Shown piece after piece: positions 1-11,938 of a stretch of DNA of 64,000 nt. How positions within the stretch are numbered: the first letter of the stretch is position 1; each line of letters opens with the position of its first letter. Under the pieces are notes generated by a model, which saw only the letters and a program-made list of their open reading frames with translations, did not search any database and was not told the DNA's origin. Location of the stretch: positions 17,760,001 to 17,824,000 of the forward strand of contig OV277863.1 in assembly GCA_922989275.2 (NCBI GenBank), given 5' to 3'. The stretch comes from Gari tellinella. Lineage: Eukaryota > Mollusca > Bivalvia > Cardiida > Psammobiidae. A program made the translations under genes and the position numbers.

Positions 1-1053
1 TAAGACAAAATAAAAAGCATGTATTAAGTATAACTGTTTGCATTTGTCACTGAGAGTGCTAAACACAGAGGTTCACAATTCACCGTTCTAAAACCTCACC
101 AGTTCTTACTGTATTCTCCTCCAGTACCATCAAGCTGACCAGCAGTCTGCAACCTGATAAGATGTCAATTTAGCTGATCTCTGATCAGGATACAGACTGT
201 CTCTAAGTGGCTTCTTATATCCATTGTGTATATTAAAAAATTATTTTGAAGAAAAAAAAACTACACGGATAAATCAAACATGTTTAGCGCATTAAAACGC
301 ATACTAATTTTTAAGATTTATGAAACTAAAGACGAAAAGACAGACAGACAGACAGACAAACAAACAAACAAACAAACAAACCCAATCTCCACCCACCTGT
401 ATGGAAGTTTGGCCATAAAATTGGAAATCGTATCCACCCAAGTGATCCCTACATATACTTTATTGTTAGAACTGACCCTGCGCTTGCCCACATCAGTCTT
501 ACTGCTCCTAACATGTAGAACATATGTTGTTTGCTTCAAAAGTGATGTCTGCCTGCTCTTTAGAATCAACTTTTTTCCTTGCATAATTCAAGAAATATGA
601 CTAATACTGTAAACAGCTTAGAAAGTAGTCAGTTAAGCTACCTCGCTTCTGTTTTTATCGTGATTACCATTGAAAGCTGTTTGGTTCCTGATTAGACGCT
701 ACAAACGCAGTGTCTCATCAGGGTCCAAACTACATGTCACTCTGATCCTGTTTTGAAGAGAAGTTTTGAATATTCTAATTTTAGAACGGAAGCAGACGAC
801 AAAATTACCCAGCTTACAAAGTGCCAACATCATAATCTACAGTTTGTGATTCAGTGCAAAAGACAGTATTGTTGAGTACGGACCTTAATCATCATGTTAC
901 GCTACTTAGTAGAGTGACCAATCTGTATCCGAACTGCTTTCAAATATATATATAGTCAATTTTATCTGTAAATGCCAACTTTTGATTATCGGCATATGCT
1001 TTTCAGAAGACATACACAGCTCAATAAAATGCAGTTGCATTAGCTTGACTCAT
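1..1053. other. No gene seen; microsatellite and one decayed palindrome
   Basis: No coding exon can be supported here. An ACAG run followed by an ACAA run lies at about 339-380. A decayed copy of the window's common palindromic core is visible at about 673-735 (CTGTTTGG..CCTGATTAGACG..GTCTCATCAGGGTCCAAAC), and a CAGACGACAA string like that in the TTAA elements follows at about 794. The rest shows no structure I can name. Confidence 0.5.
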
Positions 1054-1057
1054 TTAA

Positions 1058-1260
1058 CCCTGATACCTCTAATGGATAATTCCAGTTCCCAATATAGTCT
1101 AGTCTGTATTTGACCATCTAGGGTTGAATTTATAAAACAAATCACCAAAGTAACAGACTAACAAACACTGCAGATCCTGATCAGAGGACTCCTGCAGGAG
1201 CTCTCTGATCAGGATCAACACTGAATGCTTAGGGGGGTTGAAAAATACTATTTACTAGGG
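1058..1260. mobile_element. TTAA-flanked MITE with short palindrome
   Basis: A 203 bp element lies between two TTAA tetranucleotides (1054-1057 and 1261-1264) and has inverted tips CCCTGAT/ACTAGGG. Its centre is a palindrome around CCTGATCAGAGGACTCCTGCAGGAG. The element at 57589-57822 shares the tips, the AATTCCAGTT string and the AGGGCTCCT-type palindrome, so the two belong to one family. A TTAA target is what piggyBac and Kolobok transposases use; the mobilising transposase is not in this window. Confidence 0.75.
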
Positions 1261-1471
1261 TTAAATGCTTCAACCAAAAATACAAATTAATGTATTATCA
1301 ATATGAAATTAACTATTGAACCCTTTCCTCACTGATTGGACAGTTCCTTTTTCCCATACATGTATACATGTATATATTCTAGTCCCTTTTTTTCTTTTTG
1401 TTCTGTTTGGTAGTTTTTTATGTATTGCAATAAGACATACAGTGCAGACCCTAATCAGTAGGCTCCTTTAG

Positions 1472-1492
1472 CCCCCCCCCCCCCCCCCCCCC
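1472..1492. repeat. Poly-C tract, 21 bp
   Basis: A run of 21 C residues. It sits where a TTAA-family palindrome (CAGTGCAGACCCTAATCAGTAGGCTCC) would be expected to continue, so it may have expanded inside a decayed MITE. The run length in the assembly may be unreliable. Confidence 0.9.
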
Positions 1493-2007
1493 TGAACTGG
1501 CTCCCTGTGATGTCAGCATAGGACAATTTTACTTTTCTCAGGTATACCCTTGCCGTGCATATATGTGTGACTACGGTTCAAAGGATTTAAGCAAGACAAT
1601 ATAGCAAAGCAGAAGGCTCCTGTTGGGGCTTTCTGCTCTAACCTCATCCTGCCTAAACTGTCTATTGTATCCAACATGCAGAGGAAAGGGTTATGGTCTG
1701 AATGAACTGAAAAGAGAAGTTGGTATAATCACAATTCAAAACACTTATTCAGTGGCCAGTGTTTATGAGTTTCACTGTTTCAGTCAAATATTATGGCCAA
1801 ATCTCCTAGTATATGCTTCACTTGACTTCTGTCTGTCTTTAAAGTCACACACTTTTGTCAGCTGGTTTGCATTTCTCATTCAAAGGCTCAGTTTATGGTA
1901 TACTTTATTATATTCATAGGGTGCTTGTCGTTATTGAGCTGGCTTTGCAGACACTGCAGTACCTGTCCCAAAATGGGCAGCAAACTAGAGTTATAAGTAC
2001 CAGTTAA

Positions 2008-2497
2008 CCCTCCCCCCATATATACGCCTTTTAATGCCTCTTATTTATTCATCCATTGAAGAAATTAGCTCTAATTTATACAGTTTTAAAAATAAATCAT
2101 AAGAAATCTTTTCAATATGCTAGTAGATGGTAGCTTAACCCATTACCCTATAGCCTGTTCTAGTTTTGAAAATAGGTGACTGCTTTAAGCAGGTTGAAAG
2201 TAAGGCAGAATGCGCCATATGGCGCATTCTGCTTTAATTTCAGCCTGCTTTAAGCTATTACCTGCTAGAATAAGGAAAGTATTAAGTATGACACATATTC
2301 ATTACGGTATACATTGGAACTATTTTCTTCAGCGGATGAATAAAATGAATGTGCTAAAAGTCGCTTCTATAAGGGAAAGGGTTAAAGCAGGTTGAAAGTA
2401 AAGCAGAATGCGCCTTAAGGCCCATTCTGCTTTATATTCAACCTACTTTAAGTAGTCACCTATCTTCAGGACGAGAAACAGGCTATGGGGTTATGGG
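2008..2497. mobile_element. TTAA-flanked AGCAG-type MITE interrupted by another copy
   Basis: The outer element is bounded by TTAA at 2004-2007 and 2498-2501. Its two halves (2008-2134 and 2386-2497) together match the uninterrupted 244 bp copy at 20891-21134. A second copy of the same family, in the opposite orientation, has landed in a TTAA beside the outer element's central palindrome. The family has tips CCCATTACCCYATA and a centre TTAAAGCAGGCTGAAAGT/AAAGCAGAATG repeated inverted. Confidence 0.85.
2139..2381. mobile_element. AGCAG-type MITE nested in another copy
   Basis: A 243 bp copy flanked by TTAA on both sides (2135-2138 and 2382-2385). It interrupts a relative whose intact counterpart elsewhere has a single TTAA at that point, so the target duplication is seen directly. 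Its central palindrome is centred on GCGCCATATGGCGC. Confidence 0.85.
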
Positions 2498-3068
2498 TTA
2501 AATTGCTTTGTATAAATATTAAAAGTAAAAATCAATATTTCAGTTTCATTTGATAGGTAAAATAAAGAGTTAAACTGGCCAATATTTAATGGTTGATCAT
2601 AAAAACTGAGCCTTTATTGAATGACTGAGAAATATTTACTATCTTATTTGTTTTAGTATATCACATAATACCTGTCCACTTGTATTATAATCCTAGAAGT
2701 ATTGACCCTAGGCTGGTGTCCATAATAGTTAAGACTGGTGACCATACACTCTCCTCATTAACACACACACACTTGCACTTTACATAAAAAACAACAACAA
2801 CACACAGATGTTCTTGTCTCTTGACAAACAAAGTTGCCATGTAACAGTCTGTCTTGATCATCTTCTTGACTCATCCGTTAATTAACCCTCACAGTGCAGG
2901 TGCCAAATATAACCAACTTGGCAAACAGTATGGACATATTGACGTGTGATGGAGTATCACATAACATTTTCAGGTATATGTAACTAACACATTGACCGTA
3001 GACTTTATAACCACAATAGGGTTGTCCAGCAAATATGAGATGTCAAATTCGGTGTATGAGTACATCTC

Positions 3069-3520
3069 CCGTGTTACTAATAATCTTGTCATAGCATTTT
3101 TGTTATATGTTTTACATGTATTTACTTACTGTGCTGGCGGTCTTTTTGATTGTAAGGTTGTGGAAAAGGGTCTATATTTTATGTACACTGTTCGTCTTTA
3201 TAGGTGAATATAGGAGATAAGAGTGAGGTTGGGCGCCCCTAAACCCAGGTTTAACCCCCAGTGGTTGTTAATAGTTAATTTATAATTAATTATTGATTGC
3301 TTCTGACCTAACCAAGGCGGGCTCCTATATTCACTTTGCTTTATGTTTCTCTTGCGTGTTGTTTTCTTTTTAGTGTGTAGATGAAGGAATGGGATTGCGT
3401 GCGTGTGTGTGTGTGTGTGTTTGTTTGTTATGGTATGACTGTGTGTGTGTTCTGCTTGAGAGGTGGGTGTATTGTTTGTGTTACGTTTCCTGCTTGAGTC
3501 TTTCTTATTTATTTATTGGA
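3069..3520. repeat. Dispersed repeat R2, copy 1 (about 450 bp)
   Basis: This segment recurs at 11939-12378 and in shortened form at 5228-5498. It contains a 13 bp inverted repeat (GTGAATATAGGAG at 3202, CTCCTATATTCAC at 3325) around an AAACCCAGGTTTAACC segment, then a GT-rich microsatellite and a TCTGCTTGAGAGGT segment. No protein is encoded. I do not recognise the family; a SINE or a MITE would both fit. Confidence 0.75.
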
Positions 3521-4104
3521 GTGTCGTATACCATTTAGGTTGCTTTGTCATTGGCATCTACGTTTGACTTCAACTTTTGGAACAGCTTATCTGGATGATA
3601 TTTGTTATATCATAACATTAGGTGTGTGAATGCACTGTAGAATTTTGTAGATTCGGTCACTCTAAGTTGACCTCAAATATATATTGTCCTGAGCATTATT
3701 TCTATACCACATCAGCAATACATACCAAACTATTTCTGTGAGTATATCTTAGAAGGGTGGATTGCAGCATACTTTTGCCTGGTCACTGTATACTTGCCCT
3801 TTACGTTGGGTTCCATTATAAAAATTATATTTTCAAGTGGATGTTTTCTACACCGCATCAGCTAGGACCTATATGAGTGTAACTTACGACAAATGATATA
3901 TGTTATTATATATATATACAGGTCTGCCTACAGAATAAAATGCTTTTAATTATCAATTTAATACGTTTAGGGCTATTATCACTTAAAACAACAAAATTCT
4001 TTTCTCCAAAGTATTAACAATGAGAAAATTCAGACACTGCTACGCTCAGTGTACATGAAGGTTTACATGAGCTGGAAATAGCAAAGAGGCGAAATGACGA
4101 GGCT

Positions 4105-5663
4105 AGTAAAACAAGAGACCCAGAGGGTCACATTTCGCTCACCTGAGGACAATGTACCATAGAACCTGACTGGGCAAGACAACATTTTGACATAGCTATG
4201 ACCCAGGTGCCATAATTTGATCTTGGTAGAGGACCACACTGCGAAGCTACATGTCAGATATTAATGATCTGGGCCTTACGGTTTAAGAGAAGAAGATTTT
4301 TAAAGGTTTTCCTATATAAGTCTATGTAAAACTGATAAGCCCCGGGGCGGGGCCAAATTTGATCAAGGGGTCATACTTTGAATAATCTTGGTAGATTACC
4401 ATAGGGCAAAGGTACATGTCAAATATAAATGATATTGGCCTTACGATTTCAGAGAAAAAGATTTTTAAAAGTTTTACTATATAAGTCTATGTTAAACTGA
4501 TAAGCCCCGGGGCGGGGCCAATTTTGACCCAGGGGTTATAATTTGAACAACTTTGGTAGAAGACTTTAAGACAAAGCTACATGTCAAATATATATGATCT
4601 AGGCCTTACAGTTTCAGAGAAGAAGATTGTTAAAGGTTTTCTCATGAAAAACTGATAAGCCCGAGGGCGGGGCCATTTTTGGCCCGGGTGTCATAATTTA
4701 AACAATCTTGGTAGAGGACCACAAGGCAAAGCTATATGTCAAATATTAAATATCTGGGCCTTACAGTTTCAGAGAAGAAGATTTTTAAAGGTTTTCCTAT
4801 ATAAGTCAATGTAAAACTGATAAGCCCCGGGGTGGGGCCAATTTTGACCCGGGGGTCATAATTTGAACAATCTTGATAGAGGACCATATGGCAAAGCTAC
4901 ATGCCAAATATTAATGATCTAGGCCATACAGTTTCTGAGGAGAAGATTTTTAAAGGTTTTCCTAAGAAAAACTGATAAGTCCCAGGGCGGGGCCATTTTT
5001 GGCCCCAGTGTCAAACTTTGATCAATCTTGGTAGAAGATCACTAGGTTATATTACATACAAAATAATAAAGGTCTGGGCCTTTGTGTTTCTGAGAAGAAG
5101 ATTTTTTAAGATTTTCTTATGCCTTAAAAGTTGTCGATAGGGTCATGTTAGAAAATCTGGTCCCACAGCAAGGGGAATAACTCTAGCCAAAATCTTTGAA
5201 CAAGATTTTAACGATTTGAACAAGAACCCTGGTTTAACCCCCCAGTGGTAGTTAATGGTTAATTTATAATTAATTATTGATTGCTGCTGACCGTGCCAAG
5301 GCGGGCTCCTATATTCACATTGCTTTATGTTTGTCTTGCGTGTTGTTTTCTATTTAGTGTGTAGATGAAGGAATGAGATTGTGCGTGTGTGTGTGTGTGT
5401 GTGTGTGTTTGTTATGGTATGACTGTGTGTGTGTTCTGCTTGAGAGGTGGGTGTATTGTTTGTGTTACGTTTCCTGCTTGAGTCTTTCGTATTTATTCGT
5501 TCCCCCTTGTCACTGATGCTTCTGACAAAGTTTGGTTGAAATCGGTTCAGTGGTTTCTGAGATGTTGTTTGAAAATGTGAACGGACGACAGACACCAGAC
5601 GACGGACGACGGACGGAATGGGATCACAATAGCTCAACCTGAGCCTTCGGCTAAGGTGAGCTA
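4105..5663. repeat. Dispersed repeat with five 160 bp internal tandem units
   Basis: The left part carries about five tandem units of roughly 156-164 bp, each with a GATAAGCCCCGGGGCGGGGCC-like segment (near 4335, 4499, 4655, 4817, 4975) and an AGAAGATTTTTAAAGG segment. The right end has a GACGGACGACGGACGG run. The termini are inverted: GCTCACCTGAG near 4137 and CTAAGGTGAGCTA near 5652. A truncated R2 repeat is embedded at 5228-5498. A very diverged relative of the internal units occupies about 47280-48060. I know this type as a common molluscan dispersed repeat but cannot assign a class. Confidence 0.75.
5228..5498. repeat. Dispersed repeat R2, copy 2, truncated
   Basis: It matches copy 1 from the GGTTTAACCCCCCAGTGG segment through the GT microsatellite to GCTTGAGTCTTTCGTATT. 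The left third of R2 is missing. It sits inside the 4105-5663 repeat, interrupting the region between the tandem units and the GACGGACG tail. Confidence 0.75.
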
Positions 5664-5682
5664 ATGATAATTCTACATGGTC

Positions 5683-5822
5683 CGAGGTTATAAAGCGTTT
5701 GACTTGAGTCTGAGATTGTTGGCAAACATTAATTTGGTCGGATTAGAGCTTTTGCTCAAATCTGACAACTGAAATGATTGAGAACAATCTCAGACTCAAC
5801 TCAAACGGTGATAACCTTAACT
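5683..5822. mobile_element. Short foldback element, about 140 bp
   Basis: Two arms of about 38 bp are near-perfect inverted copies (GAGGTTATAAAGCG..AGTCTGAGATTGTT on the left, AACAATCTCAGACT..GATAACCTT on the right). There is no coding capacity. Its family relation to the other MITEs is not apparent. Confidence 0.65.
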
Positions 5823-8207
5823 TTTAGCCAGTGTGATATTAAAAATAAGTGCCTTTCTCTGTTTGTATGATTTATGCGGAAATAGATATTTCGATTCTTA
5901 GAAATATATTTTCAGCAAGCCATCATAACATAAAATTACAATGTTTTAACATCTTTGAATTGAGAAATTCCTAGATTGATGTTTAATTTACACGCAATGA
6001 CATTTCCTTAAAAATACATATTAGATGCTGAGTATGTTTTACATCGCTACAACGGAGAATTGTGACGTTTTACTGTGATGGTTTTAGATTGCTTTTTGCT
6101 TTACATCATTTAAAGCATACACATATTTGAATGTATTCAATTAACTATGGAATAGGCCTGCATGAATCAATAGATATTTTATTTGAGGCTGAAACTTGGA
6201 AAAAGTGTACCACTAAGGCAGAATACCATGCAGATAGCACACAGACATTTTGGAAATCAACTCCGTGGGAAACCAAATGGCGAACCCGATGATCAGACAA
6301 GAAAAGCAAGATCTGTTGATAATGGACGTGGCCAAGATGGACATACATGGATGATTGAAGCATGGGATACATAAGTCGAATCTCAGTATCTCGAACTCAC
6401 CTAATTGGAAATGTTATTTCAACAATTGAATTTCATTAATTTAAACTTGCTTCAGTTGAACAGAACCATATTTCAGCGTTCAAACGTGGCTTAGCGACGT
6501 TTGAACCTTGTAATACGATAGTGTTTAACCTTACCGAGTTCGATACATTAAAGTGCGACTGTAAATATGATGACAGTTTAGGCCAGTGAGACTTAGCTTC
6601 GAACTGAGATCACAATATTACCTACACAGATTTGGTGTCATAGGTGTCCCGACATGTTACTGCGATGGACAATGCTCACACTAGAGCAAGTCCATTCCAC
6701 ACTTATCAAGAACATTCACCAAGGGGTGTGTATTTAGGGCGTTACGCAGTTCTCCGTGATGTAGCAAATACTGTTCAATATTTTCTGAGTTTGGAAATAA
6801 CTATGAATGTTTCACTGTAAGTACAATGGAGGAAATGTCAACTATCAATTTGATCTACTAAGCTATTTATATGTTGACAATGGTTTCAAGGTATATGTAG
6901 TAAAAATGAAGGACCCTTTTCTGAACTGAGATATATGTTTCGAATTTGTAGAACATATATTCGAAAGAGAATTTTGCATTGGCCCAAATCTGGTCGATCA
7001 AAAGCTTGAGAGAAACTAGTCGTGAAGGTTATATCAGCATACACTTTTTGGTCAGGTTAACTTTACATGCTAAATGATAATAACATGTCAGATATGTGTA
7101 GATCTAAAAAGGTAGGGTCAACTGGGAACAAAGACTATTGTCGATATCGTGTTCCACATCAGGTGGCATAAGAAATTTTTCCTGGAAGTAACCTTTACGC
7201 CGCCACATTTAACCGTCGGCACCAGCCCTTCCATCGATAAATCCTCCTACACTGTAATATTACTGACTGAATGTTCATTTCAAAGTAATATTGATGAGAG
7301 TCAGTATGAGAAATATCGATACAAGTGAGTGAAAATTAGTTGGATCCAGATCAGTGTCTGGTTGGGTTCCATAAGGTTTGCAAAGTTGATCGTAATCGCC
7401 CGTAGTACCACACGCAATAATGGAACTTGGTGTCTTGTTACAGTGATCAAATAGGCGATAACCAGACTGGTACGTGTCATTGAGAGTTCTTTATGCTCAT
7501 TTCTGATAGTAAATTGGTGTATGTGAGGGAATGATATATCGTAAAATTTACGTTCCATCATTGCTTGGTAGACAATTGAAAGGCAGAAGCGAAACGTGAC
7601 TAGATATCACATGCGCTTTTCAGCTATTGTTATGTCATGGCATTGGCAGGAAAGAACATGACACAAATTATACATTTCAGTCCCAGATAACGATAGACGA
7701 CAACATCGAAAATAAAACTCCAAATATGTGTAATAAAATTAAATTTAATAACAAAAACAACAACTCAAACTATAACATCACCTCCTCAGTACAAGTGCTA
7801 CGTCATAGTGAAAGTAAGTTTCAGAGCATATATTTTGTGCTTTAGATTATACTTTAGAGTATTATTTAGTCCTATGGGAGTATTTGAAGAATAATAAGTA
7901 ATTAAATTAATCAACAAGCGCTGGTTGAGACTGGTTGAGACTCCTCTCCTAGATTCATCATTAGGCACATTTATCTATTCCACATAAACGAATCATTTCA
8001 TATTTCTATAATTTACTGAAAGTGAGCTAAATGTTTTTTTTCTGTTACTTGATGGTTGGTAGCTAGACTTTTTGAATGTAACGACATAATCGAAATAACG
8101 TCTGCAAACATTTCGCATCCAAATGAAAGGATGCGTGACGCTGTGTCGAATATGGTTCCATAGAATGTGTTAACACTACTACCGTATTATGAATAATGTA
8201 AGAAAAG
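5823..8207. other. No supported gene in this 2.4 kb stretch
   Basis: Short open frames exist (for example 6183-6374 on the plus strand and 7301-7561 on the minus strand), but they have no recognisable domain, no convincing splice context and ordinary AT-rich composition. A truncated transposon ORF at 6183-6374 cannot be excluded. I see no repeats shared with the rest of the window. Confidence 0.5.
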
Positions 8208-8210
8208 TTA

Positions 8211-8902
8211 CACCCCGGTCACACAGACGGTCGGGCTTAAATCGGTACCCAATCGGTTCAATTATTTGCTGTTTTGATCGGTTGTCATAAGTGATTTAAG
8301 TTCAGGCTTTCTGTGTGACCGGGTATCGGTAATGAATATTTGTTCATCGGTCAAACGCCACCCCGCCTCCGATTGGCCACCGATTGGTCACCGATTGGCG
8401 ACTCATGAAATCCAATGGGCCACCGATTAAGAGCGCTCAACAACCTATCAATAATAGATGAATACCGATAAAACACCGATGAAATGATGGCGGCAACCGA
8501 TTGACCACCGATTGATCACCGATTGAACTGCCATTAACAACCGATGAAAACCGACGAGATCCCGCGTTTTAATTCTCATCTTTTTTCATCGGTGGTAAGT
8601 ATTAGTTCATCGGTGCTTTATCGGTGATTTATCGGTGACTCGTCGGTGATATCGGTAGGAGACAGGTTGTCAATCGGTTATTTGTAAAATATTTTCACAG
8701 ATCGAGAATTTTAAACACGTTTAAAATTCCCCATCGGTGATTTTTCCCCGACGAAACCCATCTTTACCTTATAGCTATTGATAGGTGGAAAACAGGTGGC
8801 CAATAGGTGATGTCGGTTGTAAATAGCTTTTCATTGGCCCCCTCCCTAATTTGGCGAAAAAAACAACCGATCTATCACCGATGGCTCTGTGTGACCGGGG
8901 TG
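8211..8902. mobile_element. 692 bp MITE with CACCCCGGTCACACAGA tips, TTA target duplication
   Basis: The tips are exact inverted copies over CACCCCGGTCACACAGA, and a direct TTA lies outside each end (8208-8210 and 8903-8905). A 3 bp TWA duplication is the hallmark of PIF/Harbinger transposition, so a non-autonomous Harbinger-like element is the best call. The interior is packed with ACCGAT on the left half and ATCGGT on the right half. It has no ORF of note. Confidence 0.85.
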
Positions 8903-9333
8903 TTACAGACGACAATTGTTGCAGACATCACGACCTTAGTATTTAGCGTTTAAAGATTTAAAACAGACACTACTTATAGCATAAACGCCTTTAAGCATTG
9001 CAGTAACAATTTGAAAAAATTTACCGTTTTTTTCCTAGATACGCATGTAAGCGTCCTTTGCAAACAGTGTACAGCGGAGAAGACGTTTATTTCATTTCCA
9101 ATATAAACGTTTACACTCAAACTATTGTTTCCATTGCAAATTGAAATTCCATTGCAATCAGTTACGAAAAACAGAGCATTTGATCAGACTCCGTTCTGTT
9201 TGCCACTCATATTAAAGCAAAAAGAAATTTCAAAGGCATCTTATTTTCTACATTTTATTACATGTATGTTAAGTATGTCAAAAGGAATGAATTGCTATAG
9301 CAATAATAAGCTGAAACAACGAAAAGAACAAAA

Positions 9334-9638
9334 CAGTACTCCCTCTCTACACCAACATCGTTTAGGACATGATGGAATATTGTTTGTGCTGTATGGGGGG
9401 ACTTGTAATAGGGAGTGAAAAGTAATACCCTTAGAGGTCAAACTTGGTTTTACACTTTCAAACAGCTTCAATTCAGATCAGACGTCTGATCCGAATTCAG
9501 ACTGTTTGTCACTGTTCATAATGTTTGTTTCTGTCAAAATGTTTATTATGTTTTTTGATAAACTTATTTGTGAACCGGCGACACGCATTGTTGTAGGAAA
9601 GAAATCGTTGTTCGGAGGGAAGTTGTAGGGAGGCGGGC
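9334..9638. mobile_element. CAGTGYTCCCTC-type MITE, decayed copy
   Basis: The left tip reads CAGTACTCCCTCTCTACACC, and the right part has TCGTTGTTCGGAGGGAAGTTGTAGGGAGG, as in the better copies at 36301-36658 and 37192-37528. The central palindrome (AACAGCTTCAATTCAGATCAG/ACGTCTGATCCGAATTCAGACTGTT) is shortened. The right terminal CTG is mutated. Confidence 0.7.
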
Positions 9639-10651
9639 TATAGAAACTTCATCTGATTATCTTCACAGTACCATTACACCTAAACTGAAATTTTGAAGAA
9701 GTAACTACTTAAACAAACTGAATGTTAAGCAAATACAACACATTCAAGACTCCCTCAGAGGCGTTCTCATTCACGTTTAGTTTATTTAAGCATGTATCGG
9801 CCATGATGTAGGGACTCATGTTTCAAACTCCCTTTATAAGGACATGTTAGGTGCACAAGAAGACAATCGAGGAATATGTTTAGACGTCAACAAGCCATGC
9901 TATAAGGAATGGATGAAAATGCTATGCGGCATATATAAAGGCATTTTTGACATAGCTATACATACATGTATATATATAGGCTTCGAAAGACATTTGTATA
10001 ACCAGCGTGTAAATTGAGCGTCTGTGGGTGAGAGGGGTATTCTGCTATTCGTGATTCATCCGAAATGGTTTCTTTTATAAAGCACCATTGGTATATTCAG
10101 TATTATTAATTGAACCCTATATTAGGTTGACTCTTTTTAACGGCAAAATACATGTAGTTTTTAAGGTGGATGTATGTCTTGTTTTAACGTTTATAACGTA
10201 TTGAACGGGTAACACCCAAATAAACAAACAGACAAGCAATGAACTTAGCAACCAAATTGACAGATAACAAATAACACAAATTACTGCTACATTTTCTGAA
10301 TTGTGTCGAGTGCAGGGCATTATGTTGTGTTTAATTTCATTTTAGATGCTTAACACTTAAACTGCAAAACATGGGCATCCGTGAATTGACACACATATTT
10401 GATTACACTCAGAAACTGGTGACTCAACGATGTATAGTACTCGTAATGCTGTTTCGTCAGCAATTTTCACAAGGTAAAGGACTTAGTATTACGTCTACAC
10501 AGAAAGATGGCATGTACGCAAGAGGGTAAGGATCTATTGGTATACTATAAGTTCATAGATACTTTTAACCGTAACATCTCGCTCAACATTGAAATGTAAG
10601 TTTAAGTCGGATATTGCCGAAAATTAATATTATATATTACTATAATATAGT
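9639..10651. other. Downstream flank of the tetraspanin gene
   Basis: This is presumed 3' UTR and flanking DNA for the minus-strand gene ending at 10652. I see no AATAAA on the minus strand close to the stop. A hydrophobic open frame at 10117-10320 (minus) has no domain support and I do not call it. Confidence 0.4.
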
Positions 10652-11311
10652 TTAGTTACTCACCGAATAGGTCCGAGTCAGCTGTACCTTTTGGCTGTGC
10701 AGTTGTTTAGGCGATCGGTTGGTGTTTGTCAATACAGGTGCTGTATTTTGTCTCTTCAGCGTGCTGTTCCGCACCTCATCGACGAGTGCTCCGTCATATG
10801 TCTCACTTGAACGCCTACTATCAGTAGCAGGATTATTACTGATGGCGGGAATTTGTACTATCACTGGTCCAGACGGGTTTCTTATTCCAAAACTAGCCAA
10901 GTTGGGGTCATTTCGGGTGAGTATTGAAGGGTCTTGATTTGGCATATCAAAATAGTTGTCAAAAATAACGGGGTCATATCCATGTGAGCGATATGGTTGG
11001 GTATTCATACCAGGCATACTCTGCATGGCGTTCAGAAGGGCCGACATACCTAAGGCAGAGCAGTTGTTTGATTTTAAGCCTCTGAATAGACTTAACAATC
11101 CTCCGTTATAAGGATTCTGCGGGTAATATGGTTCTCGGTGGGTGTGGATGCCATTTCTGTGTAGTATATGGTTCACACTTTGACCACTGACTGTGCCAGA
11201 ATATTCGTTGTCGCTATCGGTAGTGCTGTTTTTATCCACAGTTTTGTCTTTAGATGTAAGCTTCGACTTCAATGATTTTGTAAACAGTACGCTAGATATG
11301 AACTGAACAAT
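10652..11311 (-). CDS. Tetraspanin, last exon: end of TM4 plus long cytoplasmic tail
   Basis: The exon opens after a strong acceptor (TTTCTTGCAG, AG at 11312-11313) in phase 0, reading IVQFISSVLFTKSLKSK, which completes TM4 begun by the exon at 13586-13669. It then encodes about 205 hydrophilic residues, rich in Ser, Asn and Pro, before TAA at 10652-10654. Most tetraspanins have C-terminal tails under 20 residues, so this one is exceptional. Visible in the tail are a basic patch after the membrane, a RRSSE string (PKA-like site), a YYPQNPY segment and an end in YSVSN. No folded domain is recognisable. A consensus donor, GTGAGT, overlaps the last codons just before the stop, so some transcripts could splice on to another exon and change the C-terminus. 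The cytoplasmic role of the tail is unknown. Confidence 0.85.
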   Translation of the reverse strand: MVQFISSVLFTKSLKSKLTSKDKTVDKNSTTDSDNEYSGTVSGQSVNHILHRNGIHTHREPYYPQNPYNGGLLSLFRGLKSNNCSALGMSALLNAMQSMPGMNTQPYRSHGYDPVIFDNYFDMPNQDPSILTRNDPNLASFGIRNPSGPVIVQIPAISNNPATDSRRSSETYDGALVDEVRNSTLKRQNTAPVLTNTNRSPKQLHSQKVQLTRTYSVSN

Positions 11312-11938
11312 CTGCAAGAAAGATGCACAGTAGCAAGTATAGGCTATACAATGAATGAATTAAGCTAGTATGTCCGCATTTTCCTTTTGCTGAATTTTAT
11401 ATTTAATTTCCAGGAAATGTTCCCGAAGATAAGGAAATCTGTATAGGATCTACACCGTTTGAAAATATAAGGTAGGTAATTCCCAGCATAGAATAGAGCT
11501 TTAAAAGGTAAAGGAAACATTATTAAAAGATAACCGGCAGTACAGCGTGAACGGCATTGATTACAATCTTATGACAATTACGTATATGCCACCAAGATAA
11601 AGACAAGCGATCAATATTTTTTAGATAGTTGCTGTTTAGATATCTGCTTGCATAGTGTTTGCGCTTGATTTCGTTTAAACGGATACCTGTTGTCTTTTTT
11701 AATGCATTAGGTACCGAAAGCAGAGGTCATTATTGCAAAACAGCAATATTAGATGTCCTGATATATAGGCACATTTTAATGGCACTGAGTTGTTTTCATC
11801 GTCTGTCAAACGTTTAATGGCTAGGAATCCCTAGGAAGGACTATGGTGTCCTTCCTAACAAGAAATTGACTTTATTTGTAATGCCATAATAAGATTGTGG
11901 TTTGAAATGTTTAACAACTCTTTAACAACAATTATTTC

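Noticed and set aside
318..584. Overlapping frames on both strands around the ACAG/ACAA microsatellite
   Set aside because: The frames are simple-repeat translation (TDRQTDKQTNKQ) without a domain.
6183..6374. Plus-strand frame of 63 codons as a gene
   Set aside because: No domain recognised, no splice context, and the opposite strand is equally open, so it is left unannotated.
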